A stretch of DNA of 64,000 bases from Phoronis australis (lineage: Eukaryota > Phoronida > Phoronidae): assembly GCA_002633005.1 (NCBI GenBank), contig NMRA01000178.1, forward strand, positions 348,062 to 412,061, written 5' to 3'. The number at the start of each line of letters is the position of its first letter. Position 1 is the first letter of the stretch. Position numbers and translations under genes: made by a program. Below the pieces are notes generated by a model. It saw nothing but the letters and a program-made list of their open reading frames with translations. It was not told the DNA's origin and searched no databases. Of this stretch, positions 23,612-34,398 are shown piece after piece.

Positions 23612-23732
23612 GCAAGAAAAAACAACTGAAACCAACCGCCTGACCATCTATTTCACCGTTGGACAAAGTGAAAAGCAATCCTTCAGCAATAACCTGAGAG
23701 AATTGAACATAATTCAGAAATTCAGCACCTGA
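23612..23732 (+). CDS. Candidate exon 2 or alternative last exon of the same gene
   Basis: After an acceptor TTCTGTTACAG, one frame reads NRLTIYFTVGQSEKQSF and continues to a stop at 23730-23732. That frame needs two bases from the previous exon, whereas exon 1 leaves one, so the pair does not join cleanly. The phase clash may reflect a missed exon, a sequence error or decay. Confidence 0.2.
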
Positions 23733-25157
23733 TATGCCTGATTATGGACTCCCTCGCAATGTTGTTGCTTTCTGTGCTTTTTCAGTTTGCCATTTGTTTT
23801 TAAATACACTGATAATTGTTTATTCTCGAATCTTGTGCATAGCAGATTCTTATCCAGCTAACTACAATTGAAAACATACAATAAGACAATCGATGCAGTC
23901 ACTGAATGTCATTTCCCCATAATCTGTACCAAATTGAAAAGTTTTTACCAATAGTATAAAGCCTTTTTTTCTGAAAGGAAAATTTAATGTCACTAAGCTT
24001 TTGGCTTTCATTTCACTGGATTCTAGTTTTAATGGCCTATGGAAGCGCTTGCAAAAAAGGTCCAGTTTCAACACGTGGCTTTCTTTCATGTAACCTCATT
24101 CAGCCTCAGTAACATCCACAATTAGACCCTTGAAGGTTAACACAGCAGCATATCACTTGAATCGTTTTGAGCCCAAAATCAGACTCTGAACTAGACCAGA
24201 GTGTGACTAGGTCTTCCTTAGCTTCAGCCCCTCATGTTTCTTCCAGGAAAGGAAATAAGGCTATTGTCCACACATGACTCATTGCCTATGAAAGGGCATC
24301 CTCACCAACAAGGCTTATTTGTGTAGCAGTCACATATAGTTCGTCTGGATACGCAGACACTCCACTGGCACATTGTCTTATGGTAACTTAGTACTGCGAT
24401 TCACATTTCTCCAGGGCCACTGACTTGCACATTGTGCCATGCAGCACTGCTGGTGTGTGGAAGTGCTGTGGGAAGAGAACGGAGTAACAAAGCTTGTCTA
24501 TGATACAGCTTGAAGTGGCCTTAAAATGTCACTGAACCTTGAACAAATATTCAAATATGAATACTTAAGTACTCCAGATTGGATCAAAAATGTTATCCCT
24601 GTTTTTCAAAAATATATGGTGATCGGTCTACAGTTTCACATAAAAGTAAATAATTACTATTTTCAGAAACCAAGGGTGTATATAATGAGTATTGCATAAA
24701 ACTGTGTCTTTATTTTTTTATCCCTAGCCATAACAATTCTTTAAACGCATCACTTGTCTATAAAATATACAAGTTTTTTGAGACAACTTCAAATCTTTGT
24801 TACCTATTTTCAAGCCTTTTTAATTTTGATACTTTCAGCAATTTTAAACTCAGATTACAGGTTCATGGGTCTGTCAAGCATACTTCTAGCCTAAGGTTGA
24901 GGGAACTGTTTTTCTTCTAACAGAAGATATGAAGACTTGGGTCACTAAAAATGATGGATAATCTTTCTGTTGTTTAAGAGTAATTACAAATAGTAAGGCA
25001 CCATCAAAAATGCATTTTTCACAAAAATGGCAGTCATTTGAATTTATATCGACTTGCAACATTTCAATGCATGACTATTCAGTCACTGTGAATTCGGAAA
25101 ATGTAATATATTTTCGTGGTTTTACAATTGATACAAGTAGCAAAACAGTTTCATGAA

Positions 25158-25493
25158 ATCAACTTGAAGGGACTTATGAAGGTTAAGAATTACCTCACCA
25201 TGCTCTTTTCCCCATACATGTATTACCTGTTATTTCCACACATACAGTAGTACCAAATATTACAACCCCCCATGCCAATCCCCCCTCGGGACTTGAATAA
25301 GTAATTTAACAAAATGACTTTAAANATCAACTTGAAGGGACTTCGTGAAGGTTAAGAATTACCTCACCATGCTCTTTTCCCCAAACATGTATTACCTGTT
25401 ACTTCCACACATTCAGTTGTACCAAATATTACAACCCCCCCATGCCAATCCCCCCTCGGGACCTGAGTAAGTAATTTTACAAAATGACTTTAA
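25158..25493. repeat. Tandem duplicate around an N at 25325, probably two alleles
   Basis: About 167 bp (25158-25324) is followed by an N and then by the same sequence with around ten differences (25326-25493). Divergence of a few percent with a single N between copies fits two haplotypes joined end to end. Confidence 0.7.
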
Positions 25494-25632
25494 AAATAGC
25501 TGTTCCTTTTCAAAGGCTTTGTTCGTTGTCTCAAATATTGAAAGTAGGCTTTGACAACAGATCTGTACTGGATGGGAAGATCTTGTTGGTTAGCTGCTGT
25601 CAAATGCTAAAAACCAATTTTTGTCCATTCAG

Positions 25633-25741
25633 GGACGGTGCAGAAGCGATGCATATCTCCTCTGCACGGTACAAGCCTTCAAACCTAAACACCAAAGGTT
25701 ACGTGAAAACTGACGTGATAGATTTCCATTTCAACGTGTAA
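25633..25741 (+). CDS. Candidate last exon of the unidentified secreted-type gene
   Basis: After an acceptor TTGTCCATTCAG the frame reads DGAEAMHISSARYKPSN, then KGYVKTDVIDFHFNV and a stop at 25739-25741. Composition and the strong acceptor support a real exon. It needs phase 2 from upstream, the same as the 23612 exon, so the two may be alternative 3' ends. No family recognised. Confidence 0.35.
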
Positions 25742-26314
25742 TAGATTTTCAGAAGACATGATAGGGAGTAAACAAATAGTCTAATGCAATGGATATTTAT
25801 CACTCACGTACCCTTTGGCATTGGGATTGGATTGTAATCTTAACTCATTAACCTGTATCGAGTTGACAGCATAAATATTCAGCATTGATTGATGTAACTG
25901 TCACTGATAAACTTTTAGAAATCATTCCAAACAATAATAATGCTTTGATGTACGAAAAGATCCCGATTGCTACGTCAAGTATCGTATCACATATCACAAC
26001 ATATGGCAAAGATTAACCAGACTCTGGCTGGCGACTGACTGCCGCGAAGTCGACATCGGCGAGTGCCTCAGTTAACAGGCGTCGGTAGAATAATCATGGA
26101 ATAATCGTTAAAATAATCACAAACCTTACCTTTGTATGAGGTCGTGCTTACTTCCTCTCATAGAAACACCCTTTTTACACAATCTCAGATTCAGTTGACA
26201 CGGTTGCAAGCCATTTCACCATGTATTTAAAGGGCTCGCGAAATCGAGGCTGTTAATCTATCACCACTAGTACACGCACGCCCTCTAGTTATTGTAGATT
26301 TTCCGAATAGCCCC

Positions 26315-26336
26315 ATTGTCCGCTGCTACAGCTTAA
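26315..26336. repeat. 40-bp minisatellite, fragment 3
   Basis: ATTGTCCGCTGCTACAGC followed by TTAA: part of one unit, left between the GGGGCTATTCGG element and Kolobok-like copy B. Confidence 0.6.
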
Positions 26337-26509
26337 AGGAGAATGCCACCCAATTTAATTAGTCTTTTTTGCCTTATTAATCGGTCTATATCCACATCGC
26401 CTCGCACATGGTCGACGTTACCTCGCCAAGAGGTGTCGCGTTAACCTGTGAGGAAGGTGAGAAACGACGCTAGCGACGTCATTGGTTCATCTGCGGAGTG
26501 AATTCCGCT

Positions 26510-26710
26510 ATGTTGCGGTTCATCGTTCCCGCTTGTGCGAACTATGCAGCTGTTAGGAAAGCGGGTATATCGTGTTTTCGACTTCCTCGAGAGTCCGAAA
26601 TGTTTAGGAAGTGGATCGCAGTAGTGAAGAATGAAAAGTACGCTGTAAATAGCAAGTATGATGCCGTGGAACATCTCCTTGTCTATGGCCTGCAGTGGTC
26701 GACAGCCGCG
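26510..26710 (+). pseudogene. THAP-domain remnant of a Kolobok-like transposase
   Basis: From the ATG at 26510 the frame reads MLRFIVPACANYAAVRKAGI, then SCFRLPRESEMFRKWIAVVK and NEKYAVNSKYD. THAP domains are C2CH zinc fingers with CxxxxC, an F-x-x-P motif and a conserved W; AC, FRLP and KW are in place. The first cysteine is F here but C in the rc of copy C (RCIVPAC). The CxxH pair is represented by CGLQ in copies A and C. Kolobok transposases use such a domain to bind their ends. The frame then ends at a stop, leaving no catalytic core. Confidence 0.5.
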
Positions 26711-27278
26711 TGAGTGCCTGACAAATGCCAGCTTGCCAAATAACTATCCCTACGTTCCGTTGTCTGAGCTTGTTCACGGCGCCTCTTTGGTATTTCTTCA
26801 TTACTGTATTCCTGTTCGAACTGATAGCCTGAGAAACCTAACGATCCACCCGTGCGAAGTCTTCGTCGGGACTGATGAGCTCTCGTCTAAGTTGCGGGGG
26901 ATTGCGAGTTGCCATGTTGACGTTTATTACTGAGCGTTCTGTTTCAAAATGAATTATTCTCACCCTAACCGATACTTATATAAAACTGAAACAAAGTCTG
27001 TCTCATTAGATGTAGTTTGTAATGCCTTTGGAGTGTTCTTGAGTGCAAATGATTTGAGAAGCCAGCAATGAATAAATCACTGCGTTACCGGCTCTAGGTG
27101 CAATAAAACTAATTGACGGGACACCGAGGCCGTGTGAGCTCATGCTAATTTAGTGTTTGATGGCAGAAACTGTTGTGAAACAACTCGATTTTCATCCCAC
27201 GGCCAGGTGTAAGGGGAGTCTTTATTTATATTTACATTATTCAAATAATGATTGTCAATGTACAACTTCTGCCCTGAC

Positions 27279-27520
27279 CATGCGCGCACCCATGGGGGCT
27301 CGGGGGCTCAAACGAGGGCAAAGTGGCGAAGTGGGCAAAAAGGTACGCCTCTGGGAAACAAAAAGTCCGAGAAAATGAGACTAAAGTCCTCTAAATAAGC
27401 ACATTTGCGCAATTCACAGTGGTGCCCGTTTTGTTTTAGCTCACCCGCTTTTTTGTCACCAAAAGGTCCACAACGTCAGAAATTCGTGCCCCCCCATATT
27501 GAAGGCTGGGTGCGCGCGTG
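27279..27520 (+). mobile_element. MITE of the CATGCGCGCACCCA family, nested in Kolobok-like copy B
   Basis: The ends CATGCGCGCACCCA and GGCTGGGTGCGCGCGTG are flanked by CTGAC on both sides (27274-27278 and 27521-27525). Copy A has the uninterrupted site GCCCTGACGGTGC, which proves insertion and a 5-bp target duplication. Confidence 0.85.
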
Positions 27521-28283
27521 CTGACGGTGCTGTGGACAAAGCAGAATCTGAATTCGCGGCCCCGACGAGTAAGTAGATTTGCGGTTTCGTGGCTAATTCA
27601 ACAACATGTTCACGTGCACATTACTTTGGCTCACTAGTATAGTATTTTCCTGACTAGAAGTTTAGTTTCCAACTTTGACTGGTTTATGTTCGTGATGTAT
27701 GATCAGTTTCCGGGCCATTGGTCGGGATAACGAGTCAAATCGGCCGGTTGCGACGGGCCTGATTGGGCTCCGAGCCACTAACCAGGATAACAAGCGTTTT
27801 GCGTGTTTAGAACTCAAAAAATCACAATTCTAAACAACACAGACTAGGTTCTCCTGTCTGTATCCCACGGAAAAATACTTCGAATTTATCTCCGAACAGA
27901 CCCCAAACTCCTGCTACGGACTGACCTGATTGGCCTGCCGAGCCATTGTAGGCTATGGCTGTGTCCAAATACCAATAAATCCGTAACAGCGAAATAAAAC
28001 AACACGTTTTTATAAGAACTCGGTGTATTTTTAAGGATTTTACATCGAAGTTTGATGATTTGTTGATGTAAAACGATGAATCCAAGTGATAAGCTGACAC
28101 CAGTAACCCGTGTTGTGAACTGCTGAACAGATTCCGTGTGAAACCCATTACGTCATTGGATAATTTCAACACCTCAGTCTGCCGTCAGGTGTCAGGTAAC
28201 GCAACCGTACGTGCCGTTATGGAGTAGAACTACTCGGTCTAAATTGATACAAATTAGGTTGTTTTTTTGGGTGGCATGCTCCT

Positions 28284-28560
28284 TTAAGTGTACCACGTGC
28301 AATGAATAGCCGTCGTCTACAGTCTAACTACTAAGTTCGATGAATGGTCCGTGACAACTGCCTAACAGTACTGGGGTGCAATGGATTGTCCCCTGCTACA
28401 GCTTAACTGTAACGTATCAAAGTGCAATGAATTGCCGGCGACTACAGTCTAACTGTACTGAGTGCAATGAATTGCCGGCAACTACGGTCTAACTGTACTG
28501 AACTCAGTAAATTACTCGCAGAATACAGTTTAACTGTACTGAGTACAAATTGTCTACAGT
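28284..28560. repeat. 40-bp minisatellite, fragment 4
   Basis: The longest fragment, with several consecutive units of CTGTACTGAGTGCAATGAAT followed by TGCCGGCGACTACAGTCTAA. It becomes more degenerate towards the right. Confidence 0.75.
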
Positions 28561-28681
28561 TGTGCGTGACTACGATGGCAATGAAGAGTTAAGCTGCAGC
28601 CGCGGCCAATTTTCAGCCAAAATATTAAATTGAAGGGGTAGTTTGAGGTAGGCGCGACATATATGTAGGCCCAGTGAATTT

Positions 28682-29540
28682 GGGTAGAGTTCAGTAGCTG
28701 TCTTGCGGCGAGAAAAATCTAGCCAAAATCACGTGCTCTAACTTAAAAATGTTTATTCCACACGCGTTGAATCAGTCGAGTGCAATTCGGCCATGTAATG
28801 TTGTTTTCCGTATTCACCTCCGCACTACTTCAACAGAGACCTCTGACACTGCATAGAAAGTTCAAAAGGTAGGTCAATGTCGACTCGAAGTCGTTAGCCG
28901 GTTCGATCATCAAACTTTCCGAAAATAGTTTAAAGTATTCCAATTGCAGCAGTGTAAATAACACTTAGCATGCAGTCAGGTCCCAATCGTAACATCTAGA
29001 ACAGGACTGTTAATTACATGACAGTTTTGTCTCAGTTTTCAGATGCTAAATATTTTATCGTCTGCAACTCAGGCGCCGATTCCTCGGTATGAAATATTGT
29101 TGCTATTTAACTATTTTCAGGAGATGTTACAAGTTCAATGCACAGTTATCGTTGCTTTCATTTTAAAATTTTGTTATCTCTTTTCTAGTAGTAGTAAATC
29201 GTTACATTTAAAATTGTTTCTTTTACTAGAGAAAACTTGCAACCTAACGCGCAAGTACAAAAATATAGGATGTGATCCGCCACGTGAACAGTCTGAGTGA
29301 AAAAATGAAAGATATTCAGGAATTCAAAGCGTATGGGATAAATACAAAGCGTGTCTCGATTGGCATAGACGAAGTAATATCCCACTCGACATTATTCCGC
29401 GTATACGCGGAATATAGTCTCGTGGGATATTGCTTCATCTACGCTTCTCTCGGTACTATATACGATGCACGGCAATAGCTAGCGCAATATCGCGAAGTCT
29501 TGTTTTTCTCACGCGGTCCTAGCGTTATTGAACTCTACCC
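28682..29540. mobile_element. Long member of the GGGTAGAGTTCAG family
   Basis: It has the same termini as the 140-150 bp copies (GGGTAGAGTTCAG and, reversed, GGGTAGAGTTCAATAACGCT) and shares the subterminal AGCCAAAATCACGTG and TCGCGAAGTCTTG, but is 859 bp long. The additional interior includes the 80-bp palindrome at 29364-29443. No transposase frame was found; it may be a less deleted relative or a copy with a nested insertion. Confidence 0.55.
29364..29443. repeat. 80-bp imperfect palindrome
   Basis: The two 40-bp arms meet at a perfect CCGCGTATACGCGG core and pair at roughly four of five positions outward, with the shared block AATATCCCAC. It may be a small foldback element or the hairpin part of its host MITE. 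Confidence 0.65.
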
Positions 29541-30104
29541 TGTTTTTTGTAGTTGTGACCATGTTTGGGAATGAGAAAAGACCACTTGCTCAACCGTAGC
29601 TGTACACTTCGTCAAAATTTCTACACCCTGTTGCATTTGTGCATTGCGGAGTAGCCACTGAGAAATCTACTTCGAATTCAGGTAGCCCTTAATGGTCAAG
29701 TAAGAATTGCCAAAAAAAAAGAAAAAAACTGAATTGTTGACAGCATTTTCGGACCATATTTTTGGATTAATACGTAGGAAATATTCTTTCATTATCTTAT
29801 GTTGGCTTATGTCACGCGTCGCCGGGCAGGGAGGTCGTAATTTTGGTGTGAAAAGTGATAAATTTATGTTTTTGTCTTTTTCCTCAACTTACCTTGCTTT
29901 TCAGTAAGAGTGAAGGGCCGGCCAAAAACCGAATACAAGACAGAATAAAGTTCTCAGTTGTGCTCATCTGCAGGGGTGGTGATATGTGAAATGACTCAAA
30001 ACTTTTTACTCTTTGCAAATTGTGTTCAGCAGAGTGAAAAAAGGTGACAGGTTCATTGATTTGCTGTAGGCCTACTGCTAGGCAAAACCCAATCAGAGGC
30101 GTGC
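29541..30104. other. Non-coding stretch
   Basis: No gene supported. About 55 bp near 29805 (GGCTTATGTCACGCG, GTGTGAAAAGTG) resembles 30564-30620, a short dispersed repeat. Confidence 0.35.
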
Positions 30105-30243
30105 GTTCAGTAGATGCTAGGACCTACGCTAGGACCTAGCTAAAACCTAATCAAAGTCACTTGTTCTCATTTAAAATGCACGGCAATACCTCACGTAATC
30201 TCGCGAAGTCTTGCTTTTTAGCGAGGTCCTAGCGTTACTGAAA
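30105..30243. mobile_element. MITE of the GGGTAGAGTTCAG family, copy 3
   Basis: GTTCAGTAGATGCTAGGACC at the left and, reversed, TTTCAGTAACGCTAGGACC at the right frame the family interior (CTCGCGAAGTCTTGCTTTTT). The outermost bases of both ends are lost or diverged. Confidence 0.65.
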
Positions 30244-30423
30244 GTCCCCGGCCAACACTTTAACATCACAGGTCACGTGATCTGCTCAAACTGCCCTGTG
30301 TGTGGCTTGAAACTAGTGGAAATTTGCCCTGCTCAAGGACTTCGCAATCTTCTGCTAAATAGACATATAACTTGCCTGGTCATCAGATCATGGAGGTACA
30401 ACAACCTTTCTAATTTCCTATAA
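30244..30423 (+). pseudogene. Possible SIAH-like RING-finger fragment
   Basis: Immediately after the MITE the frame reads GHVICSNCPVC, GLKLVEICPAQ and GLRNLLLNR. The GHxxCSNC, KL, CP and RNL pattern follows the second half of the RING domain of SIAH/sina E3 ubiquitin ligases, which are expanded in lophotrochozoans. The first zinc-binding half is not present upstream, where the MITE lies, and no SINA domain follows. It is probably a broken fragment; chance similarity is possible. Confidence 0.3.
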
Positions 30424-30735
30424 AAAACCTCATGCTGAGGAATCCCTTGAGTCTTAATCAAGTCATCAGTGCAGTGGGTCCAACTGTGTGGATTAAGCAC
30501 GCCTTGGGCATCGCAGAAGGCACCAGGCCACCTTTTTGGATTATGTAGAAAACTTGCCCTGATGGTTGCTTATGTCTCGCGCCGGCAGAAGGACCGGTGA
30601 TAGTTTTGCTGTGGAAAGTGCCGTGTCACGAGTGCCACGAGAGGTAGCACTGAGAAAAGATTACGTAACAGTGACTAACAAAATCAACTAACATTCGGCC
30701 ACTTCGATTGGTCTAAAAATAACATCCATGCATTC

Positions 30736-30799
30736 GGATATAATTGTTGTTGGATATAATTGTTGTTGGATATAATTGTTGTTGGATATAATTGTTGTT
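30736..30799. repeat. Four perfect 16-bp tandem units
   Basis: GGATATAATTGTTGTT repeated four times without differences, indicating recent slippage or expansion. Confidence 0.95.
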
Positions 30800-32432
30800 G
30801 AGTATACAGCTCCATCTATTGAGAAATTTCACCGTGGCTTGCAGTTGCGGCAGCAACCACAAGAGGACACTAAATCGATGCATTCCTACAAGTTCGTGTT
30901 TTTAGTCAAACATCGCTGTTTATTACGTCGGCAGGAGGTCAAAATGAACGCCACACATATGAATTCTGAACCAATAAATATTCAGAATTAATGGGCGTCA
31001 ACGTAAATTCAGGTGACTGCCTGTTAAACATTGCTAAGGACAATACTTAGAGCACCTTGAAATCTGTAAAGCTTACAGGTAATTTATTAGATTAACTCAC
31101 GTGGACGACCATCAAAAAAAAAACTTTAATTGAGACATGCCTAATGAGCCTACCGAGTTTCGCACGAACAATTCTCCTTCATCAATGCTACTTTTTTAAT
31201 AATGAAATACTATTCTCGGAATGCTTTGGACAAAAATAGCGATATTTTAATATCACTACATTATCGGGAAGGTTTTCGTTTTATTCACGAAGAAAGGGGT
31301 TTTACAATCTCTAAAAATATTCCTATTGAATATAAAAATCAGAATAGGCATGCTCTGGCAATTTTGTGCGTATCGAGTTTTCTTGGTCTTTCTAGCATTT
31401 TGGTAAAGTCCCATTTTTAAGTACTATAGATAGAGGATACATGCTGCAAAAAACTTGGGACCCTAACAAAGCTGTCACGTGTTTCCAAATGGGTAAATCT
31501 GGCACCCATAGTTCGACAAATATTATCTTTTTTAAATTGACTTACAGTGTGGGGAGGGGGCTGAGTGAATGGGTGAAGGATGAATCGCGAGGAAAATAAC
31601 ATTGAATTCCACGAGTGGGAGGCAGGATGGATGAAGTTATCTTGAGCCTTGTTATCGCCGCGCGCATCTTAATTAATGACTTCTGATTTGCGCTCAGCAA
31701 ATTTCCACGTGTTTATCAAATCAAGCGTGCTCATTTGGATACTTTATTTTTTAATGCCTCGTACTTAGTATTGAGTAATAACATTTGATGGAATATAGGT
31801 GGAACAAATCTTGTTTTAATTACGAATTAGCGCTAATGCTGCAGAACGATAACATAAGCGAATTTCTATCTGCGCACTATTGCATTGGCGTAGAGCCAGA
31901 CTGAGCTAATTTAAAGTAATCCCAGAATTCACAAGAAATAGCACAAGTGTGTCACATCCTAAATGGAACACGACTTAATTTATTGTCTTTGCTTTACGTA
32001 GTGGTACTATGACATTGTTTGATATAACCAAATCGCTGCATGTCGAAAGACGTATTTATTAACTTCGATGAAGTTTTAGGTCATTGGCATTCTGAGCGTG
32101 GTCATTTGACTGAGAGTAAAGGCGTACATTGTTTCAACTTGGGAAAAGGCTAGTCTCTGGTCACATAGATATACACTTAGAAGATTGATGGCTGGAATAT
32201 CTTTGATCTGAAATTGATGGCAACATCAGAGAAAATTCGAATGCACTCGGTTGCACATCATATAGTTTTCTGTAGATACATAATCTCAACTTTACAGCTT
32301 CTGTGTACGTGTATTTGGTAGCGCTTCCAAAATTAAATACTTTAGTATTTTGGTAGCATCACAAATTTTTGGCATTGTTGCACAAGATTGGGTTTTTCCA
32401 GAGACAATTCATGAATCTCCTGTTACGCAAGC
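30800..32432. other. Non-coding stretch
   Basis: AT-rich sequence; only short unsupported ORFs and no defined repeats. Confidence 0.4.
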
Positions 32433-32728
32433 TTAAAAGGGAATGCGACCGTTTTAGTTATAGCAAACAAATTTTGAATTTAATCAAATTTCCCGGGTTG
32501 TAATTGGTTGTGTATACGTCATCCCGGAAGTGACGTTTGTGGCCCAGATAATTTCCCGCAATCATTGCTCATATGCTGCTCGGACTTGAAACGTGAAGCG
32601 TCGCGAGCCATTGTTGTGACGCAAGACACCACAATTGGTGACATTCGTGCGTGCGAACAGTCACTACAGCGTCCAAGAGCACAACTCCACCACGAGCAAC
32701 AGATTCCCAGCCCAGATGCAATGAACAG

Positions 32729-33002
32729 TCATACGTTTTCCAGCAGTGTTTTAGCCTCGTCGTACTTGCAACAGCTTACATTCCGCTGACGTTGCCACGG
32801 CAATACACTTTGAGCATTTGCACAAAAACTCCTCATTAAGCCTGTCCTTGAGTTATTCACTCGGCTCGATCGTTGCCTGAGCCTATGCGTAGGCAGTCTC
32901 CATGTACCCCTGTTCAAACACATACACTGCTCCTGCCTGGCCGTGAAAGAATTCTTCGTCACTTCCACTTTCTGCCATTTCTCCAACTGTGGTCTCCGAC
33001 AT
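32729..33002 (-). pseudogene. P2X7-like cysteine-domain protein, decayed
   Basis: From the ATG at 33002 the frame reads MSETTVGEMAESGSDEEF and GQAGAVYVFEQGYMETAYA, then has two in-frame stops (at 32883-32885 and about 30 bases on). It continues in the same frame as NEEFLCKCSKCIAVATSAEC; after a one-base shift, SCCKYDEAKTLLEN follows. The CxCxxC...C...CC spacing is that of the cysteine domain shared by P2X7 receptor tails and the many P2X7-like proteins of marine invertebrates, which lack the channel part. Two stops and one frameshift make it a pseudogene. The function of the soluble family is not established. Confidence 0.55.
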
Positions 33003-34229
33003 TTTCCGTTTACTGGAGATGAAACGATGGCTAAATCCACCGAGTTCTAATTCAAACTGAAATTGTCCAAGAATAGTTGCCGAAAGCAAAAAAACTGTGA
33101 TATCTCGCGCAGTCAACGTGCCGGCGTTTCGTAATAATACTAGTCACCTCCCATTTGAATAATGGCAACACCTTAACCTTACTTTTGGAGTACCTGAAAC
33201 TAAATTGTCTAAGATACATAAGCTGCTTTCGAATAGGGCCGCTGGGACCATGTTTTGTCTTCGAAAATATGACCATGTTACAGAATACCTTAAACAAATC
33301 CGCAGGTTACATATGAAGTTTTGCCCGGTCATCTCACTGTCTCGGCACAACTGCCATTGTTACAGAGGCGGTGTCCACTGAAGTGAGTCAGTAGTTGTCA
33401 GCTGCACGCGTGTGCAATTTCATATAGGCACTTTCTTCTCAATACAGGCATTAAGCGACTTACAATTCTTCCGCCTTGACACCAGGGATGCGTTCCGTAA
33501 ACAAACTTTCTAGCAAGATCGGGCAAAATCACACAAGTCACAGGCGAGAATGCTCAGAACCTTATTAGCATAACATACCAAAATGGCTGCAACGGAAGAG
33601 ATTGGTCGGTGAAGTTGAATGTGAATTATTGGATAAGAATTATAGGATAGAACATGCCCTTACCCAGGAATGGTGCGACAGGTGCGAACGCACCTCCTAT
33701 CGGGATTTGGGGTCCACCTTAACAAGCCGAAAGTGATTCATATTACCTGTACTTTTTCAATTATGTCTGTAATGCTTATTTACTAAAAATGTTCTTCGTT
33801 GAAAATGCTCAGCTGTCATTAACGTTACCGAGAAAGATTGTCAGCTAACAGAAACCTGGACAAACCTACGTTTTAGTATTGTCGTCTGCATTTACAGCAA
33901 CATTTCGCGATTTGTTACGAGTAACTTATATAATCTTGCCCGTAATTTACGACTTTTTTACAGATTGTACCGGATTCATCGACACTTTTCGTGTTAGTTA
34001 AGATCTGTTAGCGATGATCTTACGTACAAGTTACGAATACTTAAAAGGATATTAAACCTGTTTCGGTGATTTTAACCCCATCCACGTTTTTTCACTTGTT
34101 AATGCACCGTTGTTGTCTCACTTGAGTGATAAAAACACGGTTCAACTAAAACACATACCTGTACGTTCTGTGTCAAATACTAGACATTGCGATTCTTGAC
34201 AGGTTGGCTTTCCCTAACAGTTGTCGTGT

Positions 34230-34330
34230 AACTCGTCCAAACCGTAGCTCACATTTGTCGGTTTAGCAGACTTTGAAATGAATTTTCAAACTTTGCTCTA
34301 AACTTTTGAGGGTTGTTGAGGATTACAGTG
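34230..34330 (+). repeat. Dispersed repeat, inverted partner at about 37320-37400
   Basis: CAGACTTTGAAATGAATTTT, CAAACTT and AAACTTTTGAGGGTTGTTGA here match, in reverse complement, the sequence around 37325-37390 (CAGACTTCGAAAGGAGTTTT, TTTTGAGGGTTGTCGAGG). It lies close to the right end of the TTAA-flanked element, so the partner may mark a second, broken copy. Confidence 0.45.
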
Positions 34331-34398
34331 CATTGGATGGGAAAGTCGTTCTTAATATTTGTTAATTGGTCAAAGTCGTTTTTTTGGTACCCCTTTAA

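Larger units (their letters stand above)
22718..26314. mobile_element. 3.6-kb TIR element opening GGGGCTATTCGG
   Basis: The left end GGGGCTATTCGGAGAAT and the reversed right end GGGGCTATTCGGAAAAT match, and both ends share GTACTAGTGGTGAT about 40 bp inside. The element sits in the 40-bp minisatellite: left flank TGCAATGAAT, right flank ATTGTCCGC. A target duplication of AT is compatible but not proven. No transposase was recognised; the interior contains coding-like exons at 22850, 23612 and 25633. The same left end also occurs at 21859. Confidence 0.55.
26337..28283 (+). mobile_element. Kolobok-like non-autonomous element, copy B
   Basis: TTAA flanks both ends (26333-26336 and 28284-28287); the ends are AGGAGAATGCCACCC and, reversed, AGGAGCATGCCACCC. 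It is longer than copies A and C, largely because a 242-bp MITE with its 5-bp duplication is inserted at 27279. The left part carries the best preserved THAP frame, and the opposite-strand P2X7-like exon region is also present in degenerate form. Confidence 0.75.
32437..34394 (+). mobile_element. TTAA-flanked element with a P2X7-like pseudogene (copy D, related family)
   Basis: The left end AAGGGAATGCGACCG follows TTAA (32433-32436) and the reversed right end AGGGGTACC follows TTAA (34395-34398). The termini resemble those of copies A-C. As in copy A, a minus-strand P2X7-like gene reads towards the left end. The two ends match each other only weakly, so the right boundary is tentative. Confidence 0.45.

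Noticed and set aside
29804-30620. Two 55-bp similar stretches at 29804 and 30564
   Set aside because: Similarity is moderate and no ends could be defined, so no element was called.
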